Counted from the first letter of the stretch, positions 1-11,813 are shown. The stretch is 64,000 nucleotides of DNA from Hydractinia symbiolongicarpus (GCF_029227915.1 NC_079889.1:9238001-9302000), one strand, 5' to 3'. The notes: generated by a model not told the origin, from the sequence alone. Numbers and translations are program-made.

Positions 1-155
1 GTGAACTTTCTGTCAAAGAAGGAACCGTATTAACCGTCATACAAAAATATGATCAGAAAGGCAACGAAGAATGGTGGTATGTTGAGTATGATGGCCAACA
101 AGGTTATGTTCCGCGCGATTATCTTGTTTTTGTAGATGAAAGTCAAATGTGTTGA
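1..155 (+). CDS. C-terminal SH3 domain, last coding exon of an adaptor/RhoGEF-like protein (partial)
   Basis: The window opens inside an exon read in the frame that starts at base 3 and ends at the TGA at 153-155. About 50 residues are visible. They form the back half of an SH3 domain: the ELSV start, a GNEEWWYVE strand with the WW pair, and the GYVPRDYL peptide-groove signature, then a short tail ending in SQMC. The D-x-x-GN-x-EWW pattern resembles the final SH3 domain of DNMBP/Tuba and ARHGEF37/38 proteins, so a membrane/actin adaptor is likely, but the rest of the protein lies outside the window and the exact family is inferred. No frameshift or stop interrupts the piece. Confidence 0.75.
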   Translation, partial: ELSVKEGTVLTVIQKYDQKGNEEWWYVEYDGQQGYVPRDYLVFVDESQMC

Positions 156-1031
156 TGCCTGTTTCGTCGTATTGTAGCGTCCTTCTCTTTTTAAATATAT
201 CGCGCCCCATCTTTCTCTCCACCTTTTTTAAATATAAAGTTTAGGATTTAAAAACCTTATTAAGGTCTTCCATATTTTTCTCATCAGATATAAGTTTAGA
301 TCAAAACTTACTTAAACAGATTGGAATTTAGTTTATTTGTGATTTTATAGAGGTGTACACCTCTATTTAGACGAATAAACACCATCAGTTGTGAGTGTGA
401 AACTCATTAGCTAAATTATCTTTTTTACTGAAATTTTGTGTGTATATATAGAGTAAGCCTGTAATTTTTGCCCCGCTTGTATTTTTATACTTACCTGCAT
501 AATTAGTAGCTCGTTAAAATTTAAATAAATTATTATTTACAATTATGATTATTACACAAAAATCCAACTTAGGCTCTTAGTCTGTCTTTTTCAAAGTAAA
601 AGGATGTAACAGTAAGGACTAAGTTGGAAGTTGTTTATTGCACAATAAAATTGCAGTTTAGACGAAAATAAAGTAGAAGTCGAATTATCTTTCTTTGGAT
701 GCAGGGACACTGTCTTTTGAGCAAATTGTTAATTTCGTTTACCAACAATTATATATCATTGTCTAAATCTGCAGAGTTTAAATGAATTTTTTAATATATA
801 CATATGTAATAAACTTTTTTATGTTTTTTGTATTTAGTGATTGCCCTGGGTTTACAATGATAAAATGTTACCGTGAGCATTCAAGAGTTAATGATTCTAA
901 CTAACTTGGGTTTTTTTTATTTGTAATGCAATATTTTCCCCACCAAATTTATTTGCACAAGCCGCAGAACTGTGTGTTAGGTTCTCTCCGGAAGATGAAC
1001 CTGCTCGTGTATTTCTAACACAAAGCCATCT
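156..1031. other. 3' UTR and intergenic DNA
   Basis: AT-rich sequence after the SH3 gene. It contains AATAAA-like motifs near 523-530 that could serve as poly(A) signals. I see no gene or repeat family in it with confidence. Confidence 0.4.
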
Positions 1032-1762
1032 CTAATGCGTTCGTACCCGTAGTGCTTTGCGTCGTTTTAAATCCCCTGGGCTTACCTTCCCGATACTTGC
1101 CCTGCTATTGGTTAGGCGATGTATCGTTTCCTGCGAAACCAGGTTAGTTACAACTCTGAAAGTATTATTGGGAAATTGCACGTTTTTATGTCATTCTCGA
1201 AATGTACAAACAGTTAGGCTGTAAGACTTTTACTTTGGCAGGGGTGTAGGCCGAGTAACCAAAGTCGGAAATACGCTAGCTCCACTTTCAGCAATGTCCG
1301 CATTATTAAAGTAATCCGCTCCACCACCCGGAGATGTCAGAAATTGGGGCGTGTCAACGTAAGTAAAGAATAGCTCTTTAAAATTTTTGATCTAACTAAG
1401 TATGAAAAATGTAGTTCAATAAGTTTAGACCGCGTTCTGAAATTCCACAGCTATCGATAAATCCTGTTTAAACTTTATTCATACAAAAATATTTACAATT
1501 TGAAGACATTTTTTGATAAACAAATTGTCATCATAGCGATTAATTTGTTTTTGCAAATTTCCATGGAATTATGTATGAAATGAAAAGTAAGGAGAGTACT
1601 TTTTAAGGGGAATTGCGAAAGCTTTTTTGATCAACTTCTTCTACCTCCTTTCGTGGAAAATACTTTTGCGTTTAACCCGTAGACTTCGTACACCGACACA
1701 CCAACATGCTGTCCATTAATCAGAACTCGTGACCACTCAACTATGAGATATAAGGTTGGGGC
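1032..1762 (-). CDS. Unrecognised protein, C-terminal three exons
   Basis: Three open stretches on the minus strand join with matching phases and GT-AG borders: 1762-1645, 1375-1234 and 1155-1032, ending in a TAG at 1034-1032. Together they give about 127 residues. The first exon reads LYLIVEWSRVLINGQHVGV, a beta-strand-like pattern. The second begins ELFFTYVDTPQFL and has a GGG turn and a proline-rich RPTPLPK end. The third is basic and ends KALRVRTH. The region is richer in GC than its surroundings. A possible preceding exon lies at 1977-1938, but its frame is less certain. I do not recognise the family. It converges on the SH3 gene to the left. Upstream exons would lie at higher coordinates and were not found. 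Confidence 0.5.
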
Positions 1763-1977
1763 CTACATGAAAGAGAATTTAAATTCGTTCAGGTAGTAAT
1801 AATCTGTTAAAAATTTACATCATGTCGAATTTCATCATTTACAATGGTTTTGTATAAAAGGATAAAGTAATTATTTTGCTCTTTGTTTTCCGCCGGTGGG
1901 AAGCGGAATCTTTAAAATCGCCCGGGAAGATAGATACAGCCCAGAGCCTTGATGCCTCGAATTTTTTTATATCCAGG

Positions 1978-2479
1978 CTATTGAAAAAGTTCCAGTACAA
2001 CGCTAATCTCTAGGTTGTTTTTTACTTGCTCTTGTCTGTTTACCCAGCATTCATTATAACTAACTGTACACATATATAAATCACCAACAACAAAACGAGT
2101 AAGTTGTTGATTTGTTATCCAAATCCTGTCCTGGAGTGATGTTAGTCAAAAGTTTATAGCTAGCTAGCTAAATGTGATTTTAGAATTAGTATCTAGTTGA
2201 AAGCAGAAAACGGTGACTTATGTAGCTAACCCTGTCTACCAGGTTTTACTAATATAAAACTGTAAGTTTAGCGTAGGGTAAGTTGACAATTGGTTTTCAT
2301 TATTGAGTCCTTTTTAGTTCTGGATGCTTCATCATGGCATTTTCACCCACATATTGCTATTCATTTTCCTGACTTTAGCTGACGTCATTTTAAGGGATGG
2401 GCAACAAATAGAGTATATCTAAGAGGGAAGATGTCTGCACCAAAATTGTCATGTTTATCAGCTATATGTCAAAAGTGTA
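1978..2479. other. Intergenic AT-rich DNA
   Basis: No open frame with plausible splice sites and no clear repeat. Short palindromic runs of the tetranucleotide AGCT/TAGC occur near 2158-2172. Confidence 0.3.
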
Positions 2480-2810
2480 GACCTTTTTGAATGTTTACAT
2501 ATTCCGTGGTAAGCCCTTTCGGCTTTAACAATTGCGTGGCAGGCAAAAGGATGCAAGCGCTAGGTAAAGTGAGGTCCTTTTTAGTTTATTTCTTTGCACA
2601 AAGGTATCATTAAAAGTTTATATGAATATATGTCAATCAGAAGTTATCCATCTACACTAAATAATAGTTTAAAGCCTCGAAAATGTCTCCGTAGAAAGAA
2701 ATGGGCTGAAAAAGACCTTTCTTCAGCAAACTTCTGCATCATTATTTTTGCCACACAGTTGTTAGAGCTAGAAGGGCTTACCTCAGAAAATGTAAACATT
2801 CAAAAAGGTG
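2480..2810 (+). mobile_element. MITE, family A copy 1
   Basis: The element starts ACCTTTTTGAATGTTTACAT and ends with the reverse complement TGTAAACATTCAAAAAGGT. It is about 330 bp and has no coding capacity. A second copy lies at 26657-26938 in the opposite orientation and shares both the termini and internal blocks, such as the GTGGCAGGCA and ATTTCTTT-CGG stretches. A MITE mobilised by an unknown transposase is the simplest reading. Confidence 0.7.
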
Positions 2811-3379
2811 TAAGCATGTATGTTTTTTAATCTCCCAAACACCAACTAACACCAAATTTTCTTTCTTCTTTTGATTAAGGTATATAATTTTTATGTATGT
2901 CTTTAAAGAGTTAAGGCGTGACTCAAAAAATGTTTGGCTAAACTTTTTTTGAGGTTCCCAAAGAGGTTTGCTTGGTCGACCGAAAAAAAGAAGCATTTTG
3001 TTTTAAATATTTGATCAGTACTCAATTACCTTACTGACCCTTTTTTTTTGTCTGCGCTTTTTACGCAGGCCTAATTCCGCCCCTGGAGAATTTTGGTGTA
3101 ATGTTACATCAACGATAGACTCGGTGCGACCTGCAAAAATTCCTAAAAACCGTTTTACCGCTCAATTTTTTACGCTCAAAAGGGATGCCGCGCTATTGAA
3201 GATATCAACGGACATCAAGACAAGTCACAAGACTCAGTATAGGTAACTTCAGTTATAAACGCTAACAAAATATGAAAGAAGGTTCACATGAAGTCAACAT
3301 TGTCGTGCAAGTCTAACTCACAACAGTTTGGTAGGTTTTCTTAACTAGCCGAGATACCTGGTGTCGAAACGCTGGGTTA
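2811..3379. other. Intergenic DNA
   Basis: Nothing recognisable. There is a T-rich run near 3041-3049 and no coding pattern. Confidence 0.3.
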
Positions 3380-4190
3380 AGCCACAAGTAACTGTGCAGA
3401 GTGCCTAATTAGAACCGCAATCAGTGTCACACATTCAGGTGGAGCGTTTTAGTACAGGTATGCAGTATGTTGTAAATGTAGTTAAGGCGACTACAAAATT
3501 TAAGTGTTTCAGTTGCAATGTATTTTTTAAAATATAACTTTAGCTGAAACAAAAACACAGTTTACAATTCGTTGCTTTCCCGTCATACCAGAAACAGTCA
3601 GCCAACCTTCTTTATTTTTTGGAGAATGTTCCCGGTGAAAGTTCAAAAATGAATTTTACTTCAGGCTAAGTGCTTAGTGCAAGTAAACAATGTTGCACAT
3701 CCATATAGGTGTAATATATACCCTTTACCGAAACAAACTTTAACGCAACTTCAGTTAAACAGAAATACAGGAAACAGCCCGTTGTTAACATTGGACTGAG
3801 CTTAGTACAGGAAAATCGTGTTACACATGCGTTTATGCTCAATACCCTTTTAGCACAGTTTACAACCCGTTGTTACCCCGTCTGGAAAAAACAATTAGCC
3901 AATATTACACTGGACTAGTGACACTGAACTAAGCACTTAGTACAGGTAAACTGTGTCACACATGCCTATAGGCGTAATAGCCTTTTCCAAAAAACGTATC
4001 ACAGATTCAAATTAAATAAAAACACACACAAAAGTCTGTTTTTAACACCAGATTAAACGTCTATTCCAGGTAAACCGTGTTACACATGAGTAATAGGCCT
4101 GATACTATTTTTCTAAAACATTTTATTTATCACAACGATTTAAACAAAAACACAGGAAACAGCCCACCGTTACACTGTCCAGTTAACAAA
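3380..4190. repeat. Diverged tandem repeat array
   Basis: The same phrase order recurs about four times: AGTACAGGTAAAC, then TGTTACACATG with a TATAGGCGTAATA variant, then an AAACAAAAACACAG block, then ACAGCCCGTTGTTA. The spacing is roughly 150-200 bp and the copies are heavily mutated. This points to an old tandem duplication or satellite fragment. Confidence 0.55.
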
Positions 4191-4522
4191 ATTTACTCTG
4201 CGGAATATGTTTTCATGACAATAATAAAATGTGTAGTCACCTAATTACCTTTAGCATCATAAAAGTTGTGGTAGCTAGCTAAAAACTGCATTTGGCTATT
4301 CTCACTTTTTAGCCAGAGGTAGCTTAAAAGCTATAGCTAGATCCTTAACTGTTTTGGGATCTAAAAAAGGCGTAGTTCATTGTTAGTAGATAATAGTTTA
4401 CGTCTTAGTTTCCGTGTAAATTGGTCAAATGTTGAAAGAGTTTTCATGTCGCTGTCAAGGAATTTGTTTCATAGTTCTAGTCCTCTAATCGTTTCTAGCG
4501 CATATTGTCTTTTTTACATCAG

Positions 4523-5023
4523 GACGGTGATATCAACATGACCCTGGAGGAGGCCTCGCTCCGTGACCCTCAAATCGTAAATTATTCAGTAGGTGGCTAC
4601 GTCTGCGGTAATGAAAGTTTAGTCAAACCTCCTGTAACATCAGACTATTATTGTTTTAGGGTAATTCTCATCGTGCGATTAAGAATTATGGCAGCGGTGA
4701 TAACCCCACAAGTATATGCTGGACGTCAACCCGACATCAGAGGGGAGGGGGGGGGGGGTAAACCTAAACCTTTGACACCTAAATAGTTTATACCGAAAAA
4801 GTATTTTTTAAAGAACAGAAAGTATTTTCGACTGTATTCTATATGTTTTAGAATGAATGTTGTAACGTCAAAGATTAACAATACCCAACTAAATATTACA
4901 TTTTTGAAGTTTGAAATTTAGACAGGGAATGGTTGGCTAGCTAACCTCGTTTTATACAAGGACACAACCAGATATGCTCATTTCCGCTGTACCTATGTTA
5001 AAGAAACGACAAGAGGCTGGAAA
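4523..5023 (+). CDS. Candidate exon chain of an unknown gene (tentative)
   Basis: Three stretches with plausible acceptor and donor sites keep phase across the joins: 4523-4576 (reads DGDINMTLEEASLRDPQI), 4660-4757 (starts GNSHRAIKNYGSGDNP and ends in a poly-G run) and 4961-5023 (reads TQPDMLISAVPMLKKRQE). The composition is protein-like, and the first segment follows a good polypyrimidine tract. No start or stop codon was located, the poly-G run makes the second donor uncertain, and I do not recognise the family. It may be a real gene fragment or chance. Confidence 0.3.
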
Positions 5024-6252
5024 GTAGGTCGCATATTCAACATAAACGTAGAAAGTTTAGACAGTCTAGTACCCAGTGTCTATATGACAACAGAGATAGA
5101 AAAAAAGGGTAGATACAAGGTTTTCATTAACTTTTTTGTTGTATTTTTTAAAAGAGAGTTGAAAGAAAGCTATACCATTGTTCTAAATAGATTCAATTCT
5201 AAACATTGGACTCGCTCAATCCTTTTTTAAATGTTGAAACACGGAAACGATCCCATTGTGTAAATTAGAGTCGTTTGTTCTAAGTACAGTTTGATCTCGT
5301 TCATTAAAATTACATGTAAAAAAGAAAGAAGAGGATTCGCTTAATTAAGTTAATTGTATACTATTTTGTGGATTAATATATAGCCTGAAATTTCGTTAAA
5401 ATAAAATTAAAAGTTAAAAAGTAAAGCCAGAAAAAAAAAAGCGAAAGAAATGTTTCCTATTTAACACTCCACCGCTGAGTTTCTGAATCTTAGCCCGATA
5501 AATATTTAGAATTGATAAAAAGCAGCTACACCGGAGCGTAATTAATGATACAATCAAGCCAGATGTTTTTCGTAGCATAGCTTTGATAAAACGAAGATGT
5601 TATCTCTTCTTTTGGGCGAAAATAAAAGAAGAAGAAGAAAAAAGATAATTTGACGAATTTGTTGAGTGAGTGCAGCCTAATTTGATTTCCGTGGAATATT
5701 TTTCCTACTTTGGGTTTTTCAATCCTTTCTTTGTTTACTCTTTGTTTATATTTTACTTTTTTATTTCCACCGTTTTTATATTTTGTTGTTTTGTAACAAA
5801 TTTTAAAGTTCACAACATTCGTTTATTATTATTATTTTTTCAATGTTTGTTGATTTTTGTGTAGTTAGTCCTTTTTGTTATTTTTTTATGGTTTTTAATT
5901 TCTTTATGAACATCTATATTTATTTACATTTCTCTCATATTTTTATGTCTATGATTACAACTGTACTACCCATTCTCCCTCTCTTTTTTCTTTGATAAAC
6001 TTTTTTAATTAGAACTTATGGAAGTCATTTTTAATTTAAAAGACAGTGTTTTCAAGAGCAAAATTTTAATATCAGCCTGTGTTGTTAAGAATAAGATTCG
6101 AATTTGACATTATTTCAGCATACATTTGTTGTTTTTCACTTTTATTTAATTGACTACAAAATAAAAAGATTAATCATTTTTTTAAATGATTGTTTCGCCG
6201 CTTGTTTGTTAGATCGCACAAATTCCAGCCTCAGTCGCTTAAATTTTCAACT
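5024..6252. other. Intergenic AT-rich DNA
   Basis: Long T-rich and A-rich stretches. Open frames here encode low-complexity F/Y/I-rich peptides with no splice support, and I consider them non-coding. Confidence 0.4.
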
Positions 6253-6259
6253 TGGTCAG

Positions 6260-6598
6260 CAACCTTGTCTCCAGGGTTTAAGGGTTTTTCTACATTGGGA
6301 CAGAATCTTGGAAAAAGACGCTTGCCTAGAGTGGTCACGTAACAAGCTCTGCTCAACAAAAAGAATTATTCGCCTTGCTTAACCATTTCTAAGGAGTGCG
6401 CAAATAATTGAGAGGATCGTTAGTCAGCCAAATTAACACGACGAGTTTAAGTTTTAGCTAGTTTTAAAGCAAGAACCCCCCCCCCCCCCCCCCACCTGCT
6501 TGTCAATTTTTGAGTTTTTTGTTTTTATGGTGAGTTTAAAAATAAAAGGTAGAAGTTGCATCCATCCCAAATCTAAAACGCCCTGTGGACGAGGTTGC
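6260..6598. mobile_element. MITE, family B (339 bp) with target duplication
   Basis: The left end reads CAACCTTGTCTCCAGGG and the right end is its near reverse complement, CCCTGTGGACGAGGTTG. TGGTCAG is repeated on both sides (6253-6259 and 6599-6605), which fits a 7-8 bp target duplication. The interior has no coding frame and contains a poly-C run at about 6475-6494. Two shorter relatives lie at 7178-7246 and 31436-31535. Confidence 0.75.
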
Positions 6599-7177
6599 TG
6601 GTCAGTTGGTTGCTGTAGGTTGCATAGTTCTCATTAACTTTAGCTAAAAATCGTTCGAAGTGTGTAACAAGGTTTAGGCCGAAATGTAACTTATAATTTC
6701 AACGTAGGATAACACATCCAGCTAAAATTCAGATTTTCTTGTAAAAAATAAGTTGGTTTCCTATAACCTAAAAATTTTAGCGTGGAGAATTCTGTACAAG
6801 ATTGACAACTTTTGTCAAAATACTGTTTTCTGTTTATTTTATTTTTTAGTTTTATTGAACATGAAATGAAAGAAGTCTTATAATAGCACTCCTGTCTTGT
6901 GACTAATAATTTCTTTTGTTTAACTTTAAGTCTGCCTATGAGATAATTCGAAAGGAAGATGGCTAACATATTTCTCATAAATATATTTACGAATGAGATA
7001 TGCCGATATTATCATGTTGTATTCTCCGGTAACCATAGTAAACGTTATATTTCTTATGTAACGAGCGCGCATGCGCATTACTCATGTTTATAAGGTAAGT
7101 CCAAGTGTCTAGTGTCTTTGTTCTCTTAAAAAAAATTATAATGCATGTAAGTCTGTAACTATTATATAGTATCGACC

Positions 7178-7246
7178 AACCTCGTCCCCAGGACCTCTTT
7201 TCGCTTTTTTGATATCGCGAAAAGAGGTCCTGGGGACGAGGTTGAT
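7178..7246. mobile_element. MITE, family B, minimal palindromic copy
   Basis: An almost perfect hairpin: the AACCTCGTCCCCAGGACC arm, a short TTTTTTGATATC-type loop, and the inverse arm ending GGGGACGAGGTTG. The 8-bp sequence TATCGACC is duplicated on both flanks (7170-7177 and 7247-7254). The element is essentially two terminal inverted repeats back to back. Confidence 0.8.
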
Positions 7247-7394
7247 TATCGACCTATTTCAAAAATTGAAAAGTTTATGGACGCCTGATATTGTTAACAT
7301 TTGCACGTTTTTCTTTTATTGCTTAGCACCTCTTTTCTATTTACGCACAAAACGTTTTCAACTGGCGCTAATTTGCCCAAAGCAGGTGTGGTAA

Positions 7395-7793
7395 ATGGAG
7401 TTACGTTTTACACGCCTAAAGCTTGGTTCACCCTGGGCGCTAAGTGGCGTTAATTTGCGTTACTTTCTAACGGTACCAATAGCTCTAATAAAAAATCGTC
7501 GACATGCACATGATGTAGCAGAATTACGTAGAGCATCAAAAGATGACTTGAAAACATGGCAACGAAAGTGAGCCATGCAACTAGACTACGTAAGAAAAAC
7601 GTCACAAGACAGAAAAGAGGTTCTATTTAATCTCGGAGAGTGGCTGTCACGATATAACAACAAGACAATAGGCGCTGGGAACGAAGCTGTGGTCCAAAGT
7701 AAAGGTGAATGCTTGTGTACAAAAGAAAGGAGGAGGATGTTAACTACCTTCACACTATGTGGATATCCAAATTACTTTGAAGAAAACAACTAA
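7395..7793 (+). pseudogene. Possible broken reading frame of unknown origin
   Basis: From an ATG at 7395 the frame stays open for about 58 codons (KTWQRK just before the break). A TGA at 7569-7571 interrupts it, and the same frame then runs on to a TAA at 7791-7793. Both halves are rich in K, R, E and D in a protein-like way, for example QDRKEVLFNLGEWLSRYNN. Alternatively the first half ends in a splice donor just before the TGA (GTGAGC). No family recognised. Confidence 0.25.
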
Positions 7794-7799
7794 ATGGCA

Positions 7800-9589
7800 T
7801 TGGGTTCGACACCCGAAGTGTGTCATCGTTTTTTAAATTAAACCTCGAAGGAGAGTAAGAGTCATTTTTGCGTCACAGAGCATCACGCTGTCACGAGGAA
7901 ACGTTTTGCTTCTTATATGTGTTGAGACAAGAAAATAGTTTGCGTATCTCTCATGATTAAGCTCGGTTTACACTATGGTTTCAGTATATTAAATAAGCTT
8001 AAATAAGTTAAACCACTCGTCGTGTTTGTGTTTTAATTTTTGACGTAAAAATCTGTTCTCCAGTATTCAGTTATCGTCGGTAAGTCGTGCAAGAGATATA
8101 ATGAATTAAAAAAACATAGTATGTTCAAGACAGTTGAAAGCAAGCTTAACAAATCACGACGTTTTAAGAAAATTTCGCTATATACTTTGAATTCACTGGA
8201 AAATATACACGCTTATTTATAAGAACAATTGTATAAGAACAAAATCTTCAGATTTTGCCGGAAAAAAGGAACGAAATATAAACAGCTTCAAGTTATTATT
8301 AAGAACAACCTGATTATGAAATTGGCAATCCAGGATTTAAATTCTCTTCCAAACCTCTCTTAAACTTAAGACTGCTTGTAGTTTTTTTGACTCGATTGTT
8401 TATGAACACTATTATAGAGCTCCATTAGCAACAAAAAATAAATATATTCTCATATAAACACAAAATTTTCCAAATAAGAACAAACAGACTGATAAGGTTA
8501 TAAAAAAAAACAGCTAGCCTCAGATGATCGTATTATACTTCATTTTTTTATCTCGCCATTAGACACAGATCATATAATGTTGTAAGAGATATTGCTTGTG
8601 ACATTATAATTATGCATGAGTCATGAAATTCTTTTCGTTACTATAAAACATGTTGTTTCCTCACCAAAACAACTCATCACATGCTTAGCTTATTTACTTT
8701 AAAAATATTTTCTTCAAGAAATTGACACACCATTCAGAGATTTGATCTCGCACCTCGCGAATAACATCCCGTGATTGTCACAAGCAAATATCCTTTGTAA
8801 AATAATGACGTCACAAAAATGTCAGCCTATTTTTTGTTTGCGGTCTGACAACGGGTACAATCATTTTGTTAGTGGGGGTCTGAATTTCCAATTTTTTTAC
8901 AACCTAAGTGTGAGGCGCGCATTTAAAAAAACCTTAGCACCAACTTTGTGTTTGCTCCATGTGCTTAGCACTTTTCAATAGCTGCGCACGGAGGTGTCAA
9001 AAATATTCTGTATAGTTAGTGAAAGTAAACTTCCTCAACAGGCCCCTAATTTTTATCGGTGTTAATTTCTTTGTTTTGCATTCGAGTGATATGCACGACG
9101 GAGTTGAACAATGAAGAACTATTTTAATAAATATTTACTGAGAAAGCTATTAAAAAATTTTTTTATTCGTTTCACAGTAGTCTGGTAACTAGTTAATGCG
9201 AAAAATTTTACTGTGGCAATATTGAGCTCCTGTTCGAAATATACAAAAGAGAGCAGGGAATCGAGCAAAAAAAATCAAAACATTTTTTAGCACAAATCAT
9301 GAGAACTTGTATTAAGAAGAAGTCTAAAGAAGTTTAAAGAAATTTAAATAAGTTTGTAGAATTTTTTGTTCTTTTCGTCTCTCAAGCTATTTCTACCTTG
9401 TGTTAAGAAAGTCATGGAAAAAGTTGGTTTTTTTATAAGAACGTGAGATTTTTTAATTTACTAAAAATTTTGCTCTGTGTATAAAAATATTCTTTGTGAA
9501 GAGATTTGGTGTAAAATCTTCTTCACACACTGTTATTGTAAATGATCATGGATATTTTAGAAAAAAAGAAAAAATGTAAAACCGATACA
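7800..9589. other. Intergenic AT-rich DNA
   Basis: No coding frame with splice support, RNA gene or clear repeat found. Confidence 0.35.
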
Positions 9590-9930
9590 ATTTGTCTCCG
9601 GAGCTCTGATGACGTGAAATATTTTCTCCACATCAGTCTCATTTACTCCGCCATATTGGCACACTTTTTCGTTTAATCTCATTTCGGATTTAATCCGATT
9701 TTGACGTCATTAAGTTGCTCGGAGTGCGCTGTTTATATAAACGGATCGAGCTATCGCCGTTTTGAGGCGAAAATTCAAACGCAAAGCAAGGCATACTTGA
9801 CGCACGTTGCTCCATAAATCCCCTATGAAAATTCGATCCTTTCCGACGACTTACGTAATGACGTCATATGATATTGATGATTACCGCTTTAAGTGAGAGT
9901 TCTTATTTAGGGGAACGATCGGATTGTATC
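9590..9930 (+). promoter_or_regulatory. Promoter-like island (CRE motifs plus TATA box)
   Basis: A GC-richer patch in AT-rich DNA. It contains TGACGTCA-type CRE motifs near 9702 and 9861, a TGACGTGA variant near 9610, and a TATATAAA box near 9734 followed by a structured CGGATCGAGCTATCGCCG stretch. No open frame follows within several hundred bases. It could be the promoter of an unseen 5' exon or of a non-coding transcript. The nearest downstream gene on this strand starts at 11814. Confidence 0.3.
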
Positions 9931-11813
9931 CAAATAAATTTTTTAAAAAACTAGTTGAAAATCGTTGAAATCCAGAATTATGTTCTTAATTTTTAACATA
10001 ATTTCAGCTTCAATGCTCATTAAAACTAGGTTTGTATAAAAAACATTGAGCACGGATAGCCTTTGTTTAGACAAACGAAAGATTGTCCCGTGCAGGTAAA
10101 CTAAGGTATTAAGATAAGTTCTAAGTGGTTGCCATTTAAAAACATGGTTTGCCATGCACCAGTGAATAATAATAATTGTATTTAAACACCTAGTTACAAT
10201 GTCATCACAAGAATTTGTTATTACACATACAAATAAAAATTTCACATCGTTGAATTGTTGTTTTTCCATAAACATAGCAGCTGTGAGGCTTCATTATAAC
10301 ACGTGATTTACCACGTGCATAGAAGTTAAAGGAATTTCACATTTTGTTATTCAAAAATAGCATAATTATATCCTAATATACTGTGGCTCTTAACTTAATT
10401 ATAAATATGTAATAATCGACAGTGCGAACAGGGTTTGTTAACGTGTTGTTTTCCCTTAAAGTTGAACTTTGACCCGAAACCATGGAACGATTAAGTCTGA
10501 TTCGGGGTTAGTTTTCTTAACATATAACAAATTGAATGACCGTGAGATACGAAGCGAGGTGTATCAGGTGGGGCAGTTAAAGTAAGAAAATATTAAACTT
10601 TTTTTTATTTAAAAGAATATAGATTCGAAACGATGCGAAACGAAACGATGCGAAACGAAACGATGTGAGACGAGACGAGACGAATACGATATGGTTATAA
10701 TTATTATGAATTTTTTAAAGAAATTTCTTTACTTTAAAATAAGAGATGATTTTAACTTACGATGTAACTTCGATACGATACGATTTGACACGGTGGAATG
10801 TGAATAAAAATGGAGACGGTTATTGAGAAAAAGATATATCACACCTCTCCTCACGGTTTTTTTGATGGGCAAACTGTAAACCCTGGTAGTAGCTACGTCA
10901 AAAAGCTTATAATAATAATTGAATTTATGTAAGTCTGGGGTGGTAATCAAACCATATAAAGTAATATAATGACGTAATCTGTCGTGTAACTTCGACTGTA
11001 AGGTTGGCAATTACACTGGAATGTCAAGAAACAAAAGTTATGTGTGGCTTCGTTCATGAAAATTTTTCCAACTATTTTTAAACACGAGCCTTAACAAGGG
11101 TTGTGTGAACAAGTTCTGTTAACGTGTATATTGTTGCATTTCTTTATTGTTTTTCATATTACTCAATTTAAAACCAAACCATTGGTAATGTAAATGGGGT
11201 TTTAGGGGATCGTCGTTTTAAAAGTATGTAGAGCAAAAACGAGTTCAATAGATTTCACGCACTTTATTATATCATCATAGCCATCATCGGACGATTTTTT
11301 TCCTGTTCTAAAATAATCGTAAATCTCGTAAAGAAATTTGCACGAGTGAAAACCTTCGCATCGACACTAGTGGCAGTAAAAACAGACTTCTGCTTGTTGA
11401 GTAAAGAAGAAGTCTCAGCATAATTCTTAATATTCGTCCTAAAATTTAGGACTTCAGACCCATAGGAACAAGGGAGTAATACCCCTGTCAAAAAATACCT
11501 CCATCCTACGGTCCTTAAGTTTTATAAGCTTTGTTATAAATTTATGTTGTTCATTATGTTGAATGATCAAAGTAAACTTCTCCCCGGTGGTGTTTTTTGT
11601 ATTAAAACTCCTCCCCAGTGGCTTTACTTGTGTTGGGTATGTCAGAGTTAATTAGAAACCTTGTTTCCAGGATTTTTACCACTACTTTCTTATCGTCCCA
11701 AAATTCTTTCAAATCATCAACCAGAAACAATTCTCTAATCTTCTATGGTGTAGAATTTATTGCTCATATAACAAATAATTTATTTATTTATTTTAGTGTA
11801 AATACACTTAAAA
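9931..11813. other. Upstream region of the C9-methyltransferase gene
   Basis: Mostly AT-rich. Holds a short minisatellite at 10622-10685 built from CGAAACGATG-type units. The bases before 11814 end in an AT-rich leader, and no intron or upstream coding exon is evident. Confidence 0.35.
10622..10685. repeat. Short minisatellite, CGAAACGATG units
   Basis: Consecutive imperfect copies of CGAAACGATG and related CGAGACGAGA units cover about 64 bp. Confidence 0.75.
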
